Assembly: GCA_023151275.1 (NCBI GenBank)
Contig: JAKLJI010000001.1
Span: forward strand, 582,409-646,408
Direction: 5' to 3'
DNA from: Bacteroidia bacterium
Lineage (GTDB): Bacteria > Bacteroidota > Bacteroidia > UKL13-3
Length of the DNA: 64,000 bases
Shown piece after piece: positions 15,897-22,993 of the stretch. The notes under the pieces are model-generated. The model made no database searches and had not been told where the DNA came from. It saw only the letters and a program-made list of their open reading frames with translations. Positions within the stretch are counted from its first letter, which is position 1. The number at the start of each line of letters is the position of its first letter. A program made the position numbers and the translations under genes.

Positions 15897-15960
15897 TTTC
15901 ATAAAGCAATGCACTTGTTTCACAAAAAGCCTTATGAAACGAAATACTCTCTTTATGAAA
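15897..15960. promoter_or_regulatory. two divergent pairs of 21-bp-spaced repeats (LytTR-type operators)
   Basis: TTATGAAA occurs on the plus strand at 15932 and 15953, 21 bases apart. Its complement occurs at 15897 (TTTCATAA) and 15918 (TTTCACAA, one change), also 21 bases apart. The wider consensus is CTTTATGAAAC. LytTR domains are known to bind two ~9-bp direct repeats whose starts are about 21-22 bases apart. One pair points towards each flanking gene: the LamG protein to the left and the LytTR regulator to the right. Binding is inferred. Confidence 0.6.
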
Positions 15961-15988
15961 GGAAGAAAACTCTGTTGAAACCAAGTTC

Positions 15989-15996
15989 TATATTTG
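15989..15996 (+). promoter_or_regulatory. -7 promoter element of the LytTR regulator
   Basis: TATATTTG matches the Bacteroidota TAnnTTTG element exactly and ends 7 bases before the regulator ATG, so the transcript would be nearly leaderless. No TTTG -33 element is found at the usual spacing, which suits a promoter that needs an activator at the repeats just upstream. Confidence 0.5.
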
Positions 15997-16003
15997 CCAG
16001 CTC

Positions 16004-16762
16004 ATGGGTAAGCGTATTCAGGTAATTATTACAGACGATGAGGCAGGCGCCAGACAGGTTTTGCGGACCCTGCTCACAGATTTTTTTCCTGAATTGGAAT
16101 TGGTAGCAGAATGCGAAGATTTACCGACATGTGTGAAAGCCATCCGTAAATTCAAACCAGATTTGGTTTTTATGGACATTGAGATGCCCTCCTACAGTGG
16201 CTTGGAAGTCCATCAGTTTCTAGACCCGGAAGACATTCATTTCGAATTGATATTCACAACAGCCTATCATGAATATGCCGTTGAAGCCTTCCGTCTTGCT
16301 GCTATTGATTACCTGTTAAAACCCATTCAATTTAACCAATTGGCCGAAGCCATTGAGCGTTATAAGCAAGAACAACACAAGCAAACCGCCTTGGAACAAT
16401 TGCAGGTTTTCAGGCAAAATCTATCCGAGCCCTCGGATAGAAAACTGTGTATATCAACCAGTGAAGGGAAGCACTATGTGGCCCTGGCTGATATTTTAGC
16501 ACTAGAAGCCGATGGTTCTTATACCCGTATTTACACCCGCAATCAAGGTTCTATTTTTGCCGGGCGAAGGTTAAAGGTGTTTGAAGACATGTTAAAATCA
16601 GACCAGCGATTTCTACGCATTCACCGGTCGAGTGTTGTTAATGCCTCCTGCATTGCTCGTTTGGTAAAAGGAGATGAAGCCCATGTAGTTTTAGAAAATC
16701 AACAGCGCTTTCCGGTTTCATTGGACAAGCTGAAAGAGCTAGAACAGCGCATGTCATCCTAA
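16004..16762 (+). CDS. LytTR-family response regulator
   Basis: A 252-residue cytoplasmic regulator. The receiver (residues 1-125) has acidic pocket TDDE, phospho-acceptor D58 (LVFMDIEMPSYSG), the conserved Thr in FTTAYHEYAVEAF and Lys in DYLLKPIQF. The LytTR DNA-binding domain (~145-248) has ILALEADGSYTRIYT and FLRIHRSSVVNASCI. It most likely accepts phosphate from the LytS-like kinase at 10798-13646 and controls the LamG surface-protein gene and its own promoter. The start is 7 bases behind a -7 element. The last four bases overlap the convergent WbqC-like gene. Confidence 0.93.
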   Translation: MGKRIQVIITDDEAGARQVLRTLLTDFFPELELVAECEDLPTCVKAIRKFKPDLVFMDIEMPSYSGLEVHQFLDPEDIHFELIFTTAYHEYAVEAFRLAAIDYLLKPIQFNQLAEAIERYKQEQHKQTALEQLQVFRQNLSEPSDRKLCISTSEGKHYVALADILALEADGSYTRIYTRNQGSIFAGRRLKVFEDMLKSDQRFLRIHRSSVVNASCIARLVKGDEAHVVLENQQRFPVSLDKLKELEQRMSS

Positions 16763-17376
16763 GAACGAAGCTGTTCTTCTGCTTCAGGGCCCAGGTTGAA
16801 CAACAAATCGATAGCCGACAAATTTCCAACATAGCCATATTTATCCTCAAATACCTGCCAATACCTGATGGGCTTTAGCAATTCATTTTCGGGATTGGGA
16901 TTTTTAGCCTGAAAGGAGTTTCGGTAATCCGAAATGCCCGGCCATTCTGCCTGGTACTCCGATGTTTGATAAAGTTGGATAGGAAGCTTAAAACAGGAAA
17001 GCAATTGTTTAATTAGCGCAAGATTGAAGGCGTGCAGCGAATTGCCAGGATTGCGATAAATGGCTTCGAAACCATCGCGGTAATACAGGAAGAATGCCGA
17101 TTTACCATAAGCAGAAACCAAACTTTGCCAATGTTGGTGTGGCCACGAAAACTCCATGTCCATGGCCGTTGCCGAAAGAATGGTTTTTTGTTTGCTAGGC
17201 TGAACAACAGGAATACTAAGCACCTGAACTCCATTGGCAGCAAGAATACGGCAACGGCTTCGGTAACTTTGTTTTACAAAATGCTCAGAACATTCGATAT
17301 GAATTGCGGAATACTTTGCAGCTTGTTGAAACCAAGCAATGCAAGGCAGGTAATGCAAAGGGAATAAGGCTTCCAT
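16759..17376 (-). CDS. WbqC-like family protein
   Basis: A 205-residue protein starting MEALFPLHYLPCIAWFQQAA, which matches the WbqC-like family (PF08889-type) that begins with a tyrosine- and proline-rich 'FP..Y.p.i.yf..' segment. Other conserved parts are YRSRCRILAANGVQVLSIPV and a central WQSLVSAYGKSAFFLYYRD. The biochemical role is not established; relatives occur near surface-polysaccharide or cell-envelope genes. I chose the ATG at 17376, which overlaps the TGA of the upstream kinase gene (TGATG), over the 11-codon longer frame that reads back into that gene. The two are probably translated in a coupled way. Confidence 0.75.
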   Translation of the reverse strand: MEALFPLHYLPCIAWFQQAAKYSAIHIECSEHFVKQSYRSRCRILAANGVQVLSIPVVQPSKQKTILSATAMDMEFSWPHQHWQSLVSAYGKSAFFLYYRDGFEAIYRNPGNSLHAFNLALIKQLLSCFKLPIQLYQTSEYQAEWPGISDYRNSFQAKNPNPENELLKPIRYWQVFEDKYGYVGNLSAIDLLFNLGPEAEEQLRS

Positions 17377-18029
17377 CAATAACCAACAGTATGAATGCCA
17401 GGAGACCACTCCCTGGCAAGTTGTTCACGAATCCAATCGTAATGCGGTGGTCGGTTTACGTAATCCAGTTTACTGCAATCAATTATCAAAATGCGTTGTT
17501 CGTTTTGTTGGTTGAGGTAATCAAAATAAGCTTCCTGCAAGCTTTCCAGGTATTCCGGTTTAATTTCCTGCTCGTAGCTGCGTCCGCGATTGTGAATTTG
17601 CCAAAGCAGTTTTTCAACCGGATTGTGGAGGTAAACCAACAAATCGGGTTTACGCAATTGCAATTGAATAATCTGAAACAATTTGGAATACAGTTCATAT
17701 TCATCCTCATCGAGGTTAACCTTTGAAAACAGCAGGCATTTGGCAAATAGATAATCGGAAATGGTATGCTTATGAAAAAGGTCTTGTTCGTTGAGTTGAT
17801 TTTTCAATTGATTGAAGCGAGCTGCCAGAAAACTCATTTCAAGCGGGAATGCGTATCTGCGGGCATCCTCATAAAACTTTGGTAGAAAGCTATTGTCTTC
17901 AAACTCCTCCAAAATAAGGCGCGCATTGTATTCGGAAGCCAGACGATGCGCCAAACTGGTTTTTCCGGAGCCAATATTGCCTTCAACGGCGATAAACGAA
18001 TAAGGAATTTCAGGATTCAAGGGCTGCAA
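17376..18029 (-). CDS. deoxynucleoside kinase
   Basis: A 217-residue P-loop kinase of the dNK family that phosphorylates deoxynucleosides (dA, dG or dC) for salvage. The Walker A loop is GNIGSGKTS (residues 17-25). EEFEDNSFLPKFYED is the substrate-binding acidic motif, and RFNQLKNQL, HTISDYLFAKCLLFSK and HNPVEKLLWQIHNRGRSYEQ (arginine-rich lid) follow in the family order. The size is normal. The gene overlaps the WbqC-like gene by one base and lies 59 bases downstream of the LOG gene on the same strand, so the three may form an operon. Confidence 0.88.
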   Translation of the reverse strand: MQPLNPEIPYSFIAVEGNIGSGKTSLAHRLASEYNARLILEEFEDNSFLPKFYEDARRYAFPLEMSFLAARFNQLKNQLNEQDLFHKHTISDYLFAKCLLFSKVNLDEDEYELYSKLFQIIQLQLRKPDLLVYLHNPVEKLLWQIHNRGRSYEQEIKPEYLESLQEAYFDYLNQQNEQRILIIDCSKLDYVNRPPHYDWIREQLAREWSPGIHTVGY

Positions 18030-18088
18030 ATTTCTTGTATGAACTGAAAAATGGCAGACAATTTATCCACTTGCCTTTTCAATAAGGG

Positions 18089-18667
18089 CTAGTACCACTT
18101 GAGCACTTTTGGCATTTCAAAATTTTGCAAGGCATCTAAGAGTTCATCAACCTGATCTTTGGAGATAAGTAGGTTTTTAAATTCCTGTTTCAGAAAGCCT
18201 GAATCCACCATGTGTTGAAGTAGATTTTCAAGAGGTTTATAAAAGCCCTGAACATTTAAAACCCCGCAAGGTTTATCGTGAAAACCCAATTGGGTCCAGG
18301 TAAAAGCCTCAAACAATTCCTCCATGGTTCCAATACCTCCCGGAAGGGCAATGCAGGCATCTGCGAGTTCAAACATAGTTGCTTTGCGTTGGTGCATATT
18401 CTCAACTTCAATCAGGCGCGTAATACCGGTATGACCCAATTCCTTTTTTAACAAGGAATGCGGGATAACGCCAATGCATTCCCCACCCAAACGAACCATT
18501 TCATCGGCAATAACTCCCATAATCCCCACATTTCCACCTCCATAAACAATGCCCATACCTCGTTTATGAATGCTTTGAACCAATTCAATGGCTGCTTCTT
18601 TGTATTCGGGAGAATTCCCCAAAGCCGAGCCACAGTAAATGGCTATTCGCTTAATCGCATTATTCAT
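18089..18667 (-). CDS. LOG family protein (TIGR00730 type)
   Basis: A 192-residue Rossmann-fold protein of the LONELY GUY family, which in characterised members are cytokinin-riboside 5'-monophosphate phosphoribohydrolases and in many bacteria act as nucleotide (AMP) ribohydrolases. The sequence shows CGSALGNSPEYKEAA, VYGGGNVGIMG and the catalytic PGGIGTMEELFEAFTWTQLG with the PGGxGTxxE signature. Its start faces the Fur-like gene across a 105-base divergent intergenic region containing a palindromic operator, so the regulator could affect it too, although a nucleotide role has no obvious link to metals. Confidence 0.88.
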   Translation of the reverse strand: MNNAIKRIAIYCGSALGNSPEYKEAAIELVQSIHKRGMGIVYGGGNVGIMGVIADEMVRLGGECIGVIPHSLLKKELGHTGITRLIEVENMHQRKATMFELADACIALPGGIGTMEELFEAFTWTQLGFHDKPCGVLNVQGFYKPLENLLQHMVDSGFLKQEFKNLLISKDQVDELLDALQNFEMPKVLKWY

Positions 18668-18728
18668 GCCTGCAAATACGTGCTAAACTTTTATTCTTTC
18701 AACTTATCATCCAATTGCACCTTTTATA

Positions 18729-18751
18729 CAAATGCAATACATTTGCATTTG
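18729..18751. promoter_or_regulatory. palindromic operator, probable Fur/Zur-family box
   Basis: CAAATGCAA and TTGCATTTG form a perfect 9-bp inverted repeat around TACAT. It lies 21 bases before the Fur-family regulator's ATG and 61 bases from the LOG gene start. The TGCAA-N5-TTGCA core resembles Zur-type sites more than Fe-Fur sites. Autoregulation of the regulator-receptor-lipoprotein operon is the natural reading; binding is not shown. Confidence 0.65.
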
Positions 18752-18772
18752 CAAGATAATTACTATTGTAGC

Positions 18773-19201
18773 ATGGAACGAGAAATTCAGGTAAGCGACT
18801 TATTGCGGCAGCACGATTTAAAAAAGACTCCTGCGCGCTTGACGGTTTTGAGGTTGCTTTCCCAATCGGGGTTTGCAGTTGGCTTTGCTGAATTGGAGCA
18901 AGCTTTGGGCGAATTGGCCGATAAGGTTACCTTATACAGGTTATTAAAAAGCTTTGAGGACAAAGGCATCATTCACAAGACCATAGATCCGGAAGGTTTT
19001 CCGAAGTACGCGCTTTGCCAGGATGATTGTGGCACGCATAGGCATGTAGATCGGCATATTCATTTTAGCTGCACACAATGCAAAAAGACCAGTTGCCTTC
19101 CGCATGTGAGCATTCCTACGGTTATTCTTCCTGAAGGATATTTGGCAGAAGCTTTCCAATTCAATATTTCTGGCATTTGTAAAAGCTGCGCACTTGCCTA
19201 A
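18773..19201 (+). CDS. Fur-family metalloregulator, probably zinc-responsive (Zur-like)
   Basis: A 142-residue regulator. The winged-helix N-terminal half contains LKKTPARLTVLRLLSQSG and the recognition helix region ADKVTLYRLLKSFEDKGIIH. The C-terminal dimer domain has the metal-rich segment CGTHRHVDRHIHFSCTQCKK and a terminal CKSC, giving two CxxC pairs for structural zinc. The upstream frame is open to 18458, but MEREIQVSDLLRQHDLKKTP is the family start and the operator lies just before it. The gene overlaps the TonB receptor gene by 8 bases. Zinc rather than iron is inferred from the operator and the lipoprotein encoded downstream. Confidence 0.88.
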   Translation: MEREIQVSDLLRQHDLKKTPARLTVLRLLSQSGFAVGFAELEQALGELADKVTLYRLLKSFEDKGIIHKTIDPEGFPKYALCQDDCGTHRHVDRHIHFSCTQCKKTSCLPHVSIPTVILPEGYLAEAFQFNISGICKSCALA

Positions 19202-21494
19202 ATCAATTTCTACTTGGGCCTTTATTTTGATTTTGTTTTTTCCAGGGTTTATAAAAGCTCAGGAGAAATGCGAACTTGTGCTCACCGGGGTCATTCGCGA
19301 TTCCGACAGCAAAGAATTGTTATCTGATGCACGGATTGAACTTGCCGGAACTGCCTTTGAAACGCATACCAATGAACAAGGATATTTTGAACTGAAAGGG
19401 CTTTGCAAAGGAAATTACACCTTGATTGTTGGACACGCCTCTTGTGCGCCCTTGGTAAAGAAGCTGAAACTAGAAGGCAGTTTGAATTTGAACCTTGTAC
19501 TTCCACATCGCACCAATTCCTTTAGAGAGGTGGTAGTACAAGAAAAAGGAATCCGGTTTCGGGCTTCGGTTTCTGAAGAGTTATCGGGGACCGCGCTCTT
19601 TGAAAAACGAGGATTGAGTTTAGGCGAAAGTCTTGAAAACTTGAATGGGGTTAGAAATCTTCAAACCGGAGCTTCAGTTTTTAAACCCATGATCAATGGC
19701 TTATATGGAAACAGGATTGTTGTAGTGAACAACGGATCTCGGCTTGAATCGCAGCAATGGGGAGCAGAACATGCACCTGAAATTGATCCCTTTACAGCAG
19801 GAAAAATTACAGTATTAAAAGGAGCCTCAGCTTTGCGGTATGGAAGCGATGGTTTGGGTGGAACCTTACTCACAGAAGCCTTACCCATGCCAAATGGTGG
19901 AAAGCGTTCATTGGGAGTCTTTCAAGGTTATCAAAGCAACAGGCATTTATTAAGCTCAAATGTTTTTTGGGAAGCCAGCTCTAAATCAATTCCTGCCTTG
20001 AGTTACCGCATTCAGGCATCAACCCGGGATGCCGGAAATGTAAAAACGCCCGGCTACTACCAATGGAATACAGGAAGTAAGGAGCGCAATGCAAGTCTTC
20101 AAATAAGCTGGAGAAAACCGGAATGGTCGTTGGAATATCAAGCTTCCCTTTTCAGCAGCACTTTGGGAATATTTTATGGCTCACAGGTTGGGAATTTAAG
20201 CGATTTACGGCATGCCATTCAGGCATCGGAACCTTTGTTAAACATCAATCGCTTTAGTTATGCAATCGATCGTCCCAGACAAGAGGTTCAGCATTATACC
20301 CAAAGTTTGCACTGGATGCGGTACAAAGACCCTGCGCATGTATTTCATATGCGTTTGAATTTTCAAAACAACCGAAGAAAAGAATTCGACCTTTCTAAGA
20401 TTAGCGACTTGCCTGAGTTGGATTTAACCTTGACTACTTATTTGCTTGAAAGCTGGTATGAGCATAACCACGATGAGTGGACCTATACCTATGGAGCTAG
20501 CTCCCAGCTTCAAACCAACGCCTGGGATGGAAACCGATTCTTTATTCCCAACTACAGGCAATGGCAAAATGCCTTGTTTTTCATCAGCAAAAAACACCTG
20601 TCCAATTCCGATTTGGAAATGGGTTTACGGTTTGATTCCCGCTATTTAACAAGTTTTAGAAACAACCAAGGACGCATTAGCAGTGAAAGTAAAACCTGGA
20701 ACAATTTAAGTGCAAGTGCAGCCTGGACTAAGCAAACAAGTTCAAACTTCCGCTGGGGATTGAGTGGGAATTTGGCATGGAGAGCTCCATCCATCAATGA
20801 ATTGTACACCAATGGTCTGCATCATGGTACCAGTACCTTCGAGGTTGGAAACCCCAACCTGAAAAGCGAGCAAGGAATCAAATCAGGAATCAACTTCATT
20901 CAAACCGCCCTCAAACAAAGCCTTCAAGCGGAGTTGTTTGTGTATGGACAATACATCCGTAACTTCATCAACTTGGTAAGCGATAGCAGTCCGGTTTTAA
21001 CCATACGCGGAGCTTATCCATCCTTTCATTACGACCAAACTGATGCATTTTTGAGCGGAATAGATGCCAAACTGGCCTGGCAAAGCAATTCCTTCTTGCG
21101 GTTTCAACTGATGTACTCAAGCTTATTTGCCAGGGATATCAGCAGAAAAGATTGGTTGCAACAAATGCCTTCCGATAGGTGGCAGGCCGAAATTCAGGCA
21201 AAACCATTTGGCATTGGCAAGTTAAAAGAACTTGAAATAAAACTAGGCTATAGTTTGGTAAGCAAGCAAAATCGGGTAAGTAGCTATTTCATCGACTACA
21301 AAGAAAGTCCTGCCAGTTATGGGTTGATGAATGTTTCTTTAGGCTGGAAAAACCAAGATTGGAATGTTCAGCTATTCAGTACAAATCTATTAAATACAAG
21401 GTACCGCGAGTACCTAAACCGCTTCAGGTATTTTACCGATGAACCGGGAATATCAATTGGAATTAGAACCTCATACATATGGAATCAAAACTAA
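19194..21494 (+). CDS. TonB-dependent outer-membrane receptor, probable metal (zinc) uptake
   Basis: A 766-residue receptor. Signal peptide (ILILFFPGFIKAQ), carboxypeptidase-regulatory-like domain (~25-105: LTGVIRDSDSKELLSDARIE), plug (~115-235) with GLYGNRIVVVNNGSR, GAEHAPEIDPF and VLKGASALRYGSDGLGG, then a 22-strand barrel ending in a compatible aromatic-containing C terminus. The frame opens with a TTG inside the regulator gene (8-base overlap); no ATG is available before the signal peptide, so TTG is the best start. Translational coupling to the Fur-family gene and the operator upstream indicate metal-repressed expression. The substrate is inferred, not shown. Confidence 0.9.
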   Translation: MPKSISTWAFILILFFPGFIKAQEKCELVLTGVIRDSDSKELLSDARIELAGTAFETHTNEQGYFELKGLCKGNYTLIVGHASCAPLVKKLKLEGSLNLNLVLPHRTNSFREVVVQEKGIRFRASVSEELSGTALFEKRGLSLGESLENLNGVRNLQTGASVFKPMINGLYGNRIVVVNNGSRLESQQWGAEHAPEIDPFTAGKITVLKGASALRYGSDGLGGTLLTEALPMPNGGKRSLGVFQGYQSNRHLLSSNVFWEASSKSIPALSYRIQASTRDAGNVKTPGYYQWNTGSKERNASLQISWRKPEWSLEYQASLFSSTLGIFYGSQVGNLSDLRHAIQASEPLLNINRFSYAIDRPRQEVQHYTQSLHWMRYKDPAHVFHMRLNFQNNRRKEFDLSKISDLPELDLTLTTYLLESWYEHNHDEWTYTYGASSQLQTNAWDGNRFFIPNYRQWQNALFFISKKHLSNSDLEMGLRFDSRYLTSFRNNQGRISSESKTWNNLSASAAWTKQTSSNFRWGLSGNLAWRAPSINELYTNGLHHGTSTFEVGNPNLKSEQGIKSGINFIQTALKQSLQAELFVYGQYIRNFINLVSDSSPVLTIRGAYPSFHYDQTDAFLSGIDAKLAWQSNSFLRFQLMYSSLFARDISRKDWLQQMPSDRWQAEIQAKPFGIGKLKELEIKLGYSLVSKQNRVSSYFIDYKESPASYGLMNVSLGWKNQDWNVQLFSTNLLNTRYREYLNRFRYFTDEPGISIGIRTSYIWNQN

Positions 21495-22030
21495 AATTAA
21501 GCTTAGCAATGTTGTTGCTCCTGGGTTGGGCAGCATGCAAAAAAGTTGAAACACCAAAAGAAGAAAGCGAACACGAAGCCATCACCTCGGTTCGTTTGAT
21601 TTTCTCGGCAAGCGGATTAACCAACGATACGGTTTGGTTTAGGGACCCCGATGGGGATGGCGGAAATGCCCCTACCCAATTGGATACCATTTTTCTGAAT
21701 GCGAATACAAGCTATCAGGTTAAAACCAGCATTTGGAATGAAACCAAAACTCCAGCTGAGGACATGAGTATCAAAATAATAGAAGAAGCTGATGCCCATG
21801 AATTGTTTTACCTGCCAGCCAATGTAAACCTTAGTGTTAGTAAAACCGACAAGGACAGCAAAGGCTTTCCACTCGGCTTAGAAAGCACTTGGAATGTTGG
21901 AAACGTTGGCGCTTCCGGAACCTTGAATTTTAAATTGATGCATAAACCGGGCCTCAAAACAAGTAATGATTCCCCAAGTCTGGGACATGCCGACATAGAC
22001 ATGAACTTTCCGGTTTTAATCCAAAACTAA
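21479..22030 (+). CDS. lipoprotein of a metal-uptake operon
   Basis: A 183-residue lipoprotein with lipid-attachment Cys20 (LLGWAACKK). The body reads ITSVRLIFSASGLTNDTVWF, RDPDGDGGN, NETKTPAEDMSIKIIEEADAHELFYLP and GHADIDMNFPVLIQN. This matches a recurring Bacteroidota lipoprotein family found beside TonB receptors and often labelled 'type 1 periplasmic binding fold'. The Asp-, Glu- and His-rich EEADAHE segment could bind metal. The ATG lies 16 bases inside the receptor gene, so the three genes regulator, receptor and lipoprotein form one overlapping unit. Transcription ends at the hairpin right after it. Confidence 0.75.
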   Translation: MESKLKLSLAMLLLLGWAACKKVETPKEESEHEAITSVRLIFSASGLTNDTVWFRDPDGDGGNAPTQLDTIFLNANTSYQVKTSIWNETKTPAEDMSIKIIEEADAHELFYLPANVNLSVSKTDKDSKGFPLGLESTWNVGNVGASGTLNFKLMHKPGLKTSNDSPSLGHADIDMNFPVLIQN

Positions 22031-22033
22031 AGC

Positions 22034-22062
22034 GAAAGACGACTCATCCGGGTCGTCTTTTG
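22034..22062 (+). terminator. intrinsic terminator of the regulator-receptor operon
   Basis: AAAGACGAC pairs with GTCGTCTTT across an eight-base loop and is followed by TTGTTTTT. It begins four bases past the lipoprotein stop. Confidence 0.88.
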
Positions 22063-22123
22063 TTTTTGCAAACTGCGCCAGATAACTAAATGTTGCAACG
22101 CAAGTAATCTTCATTTCATTTAA

Positions 22124-22131
22124 TATATTTG
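22124..22131 (+). promoter_or_regulatory. -7 promoter element of the PKD lipoprotein
   Basis: TATATTTG is an exact TAnnTTTG match, 18 bases before the ATG at 22150. No clear TTTG is found at 19-21 bases upstream, so the -33 box is weak or absent. Confidence 0.45.
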
Positions 22132-22149
22132 GCAACAGAACATTTAGCT

Positions 22150-22740
22150 ATGCAAAGAAGTCGAAAATATTCTCAACTGCTAAGCCTATTCGTTATTGGC
22201 TTTATGATGCTAGTCTTGAACAATGGATGCAGAAATCCGGAAGATGATCCCGTTGCAAGTTTTTCGGTATCAAATTTTACGCCCATTATCAATGAAAGTG
22301 TAACTTTTACCAATACCTCAAAAAATGCCCATCACGTAAAATGGACCTTCCCGGATGGCAATACCTCAGGAGGAAATACCTTGTCCTATTCCTTCAAAGG
22401 AAGTGGCATTTACAATGTTAAGTTGGAGGCGTTTGATAAAAACGAAACCTTAAAAGATGTTCATGAAGAAAGCATCAGCGTTTGTGTTTCAGGCAAGGCT
22501 GTGTTTTATGTGGATAGCGTTACTTATAAAACTCCCATCAACATCAGCTTCAACGGAGCCTTTGCCGGTACGATTACAACCTTTACACAAGGCGTTCCGG
22601 TTTGTGGTCAATTGAGTGCCATTACCGTTGAAATTTGTCCGGGAACCTATACCTACGAAGCAACCGATGCCAACAATAAAGTATGGAAAAACTCGGTTAA
22701 GATTACAGCGAATTCTTGCGTAGCCATTAAGCTGAATTGA
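22150..22740 (+). CDS. PKD-domain lipoprotein
   Basis: A 196-residue lipoprotein with lipid-attachment Cys27 (LVLNNGCRN). A PKD-type immunoglobulin-like domain occupies ~35-115: ASFSVSNFTPIINESVTFTN, then WTFPDGNTSGG and GIYNVKLEAFD, the usual 'F.W.FgDG..S....p.h.Y...G.Y.V.L' pattern. The C-terminal ~80 residues form a beta-rich module with three Cys (SVCVSGKAVFYVDS, VPVCGQLSAITVEICPGTYT). The frame is open seven codons further upstream from a TTG, but that would precede the transcription start predicted from the -7 box. It is probably a surface or periplasmic structural protein. Confidence 0.75.
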   Translation: MQRSRKYSQLLSLFVIGFMMLVLNNGCRNPEDDPVASFSVSNFTPIINESVTFTNTSKNAHHVKWTFPDGNTSGGNTLSYSFKGSGIYNVKLEAFDKNETLKDVHEESISVCVSGKAVFYVDSVTYKTPINISFNGAFAGTITTFTQGVPVCGQLSAITVEICPGTYTYEATDANNKVWKNSVKITANSCVAIKLN

Positions 22741-22775
22741 TTGAATTCGATTCACATTAGCAATCTAGTTCCCAT

Positions 22776-22820
22776 AAAAGAAAGAGCCCTTGTTTCGATG
22801 AAACAAGGGCTCTTTCTTTT
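22776..22820. terminator. long-stem intrinsic terminator
   Basis: Perfect 20-bp inverted repeat (AAAAGAAAGAGCCCTTGTTT and its complement) around CGATG. The A and T ends allow function in both directions, for the PKD lipoprotein and possibly for parE, which ends 174 bases further on. Confidence 0.92.
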
Positions 22821-22829
22821 GGTAGGCTT

Positions 22830-22989
22830 AAATTTGACCATCTATTACTGCCCAAAATGCCTGTGAAATTGGGCGTGAACTCAGTTTCCCTCACTCACCA
22901 TAAGGGTGCATTATGCCTTGCTCGGGAAACTACCTATTTCTTTGGCCTATTGGCCCTCATGACGAAGTTCAAATGCGTAATCCGGGTTA
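22830..22989 (-). mobile_element. miniature element with terminal inverted repeats, copy A (one end worn)
   Basis: This 160-bp noncoding block is the reverse complement of 41827-41998 with about 85-90% visible identity. Shared pieces include GAACTTCGTCATGAGGGCCA, GAGCAAGGCATAATG and TTTCACAGGCATTTTGGGCA. The parE-proximal end keeps the terminal repeat (AACCCGGATTACGCATTTGA on the minus strand). The other end has lost the outer ~13 bases. It encodes no protein. It lies between the PKD-protein terminator and parE. Confidence 0.7.
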
Positions 22990-22993
22990 AAAG

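Noticed and set aside
18458-18772. Long N-terminal extension of the Fur-family protein
   Set aside because: The upstream part reads across the LOG gene and the operator; the family start is MEREIQVSDLL at 18773.
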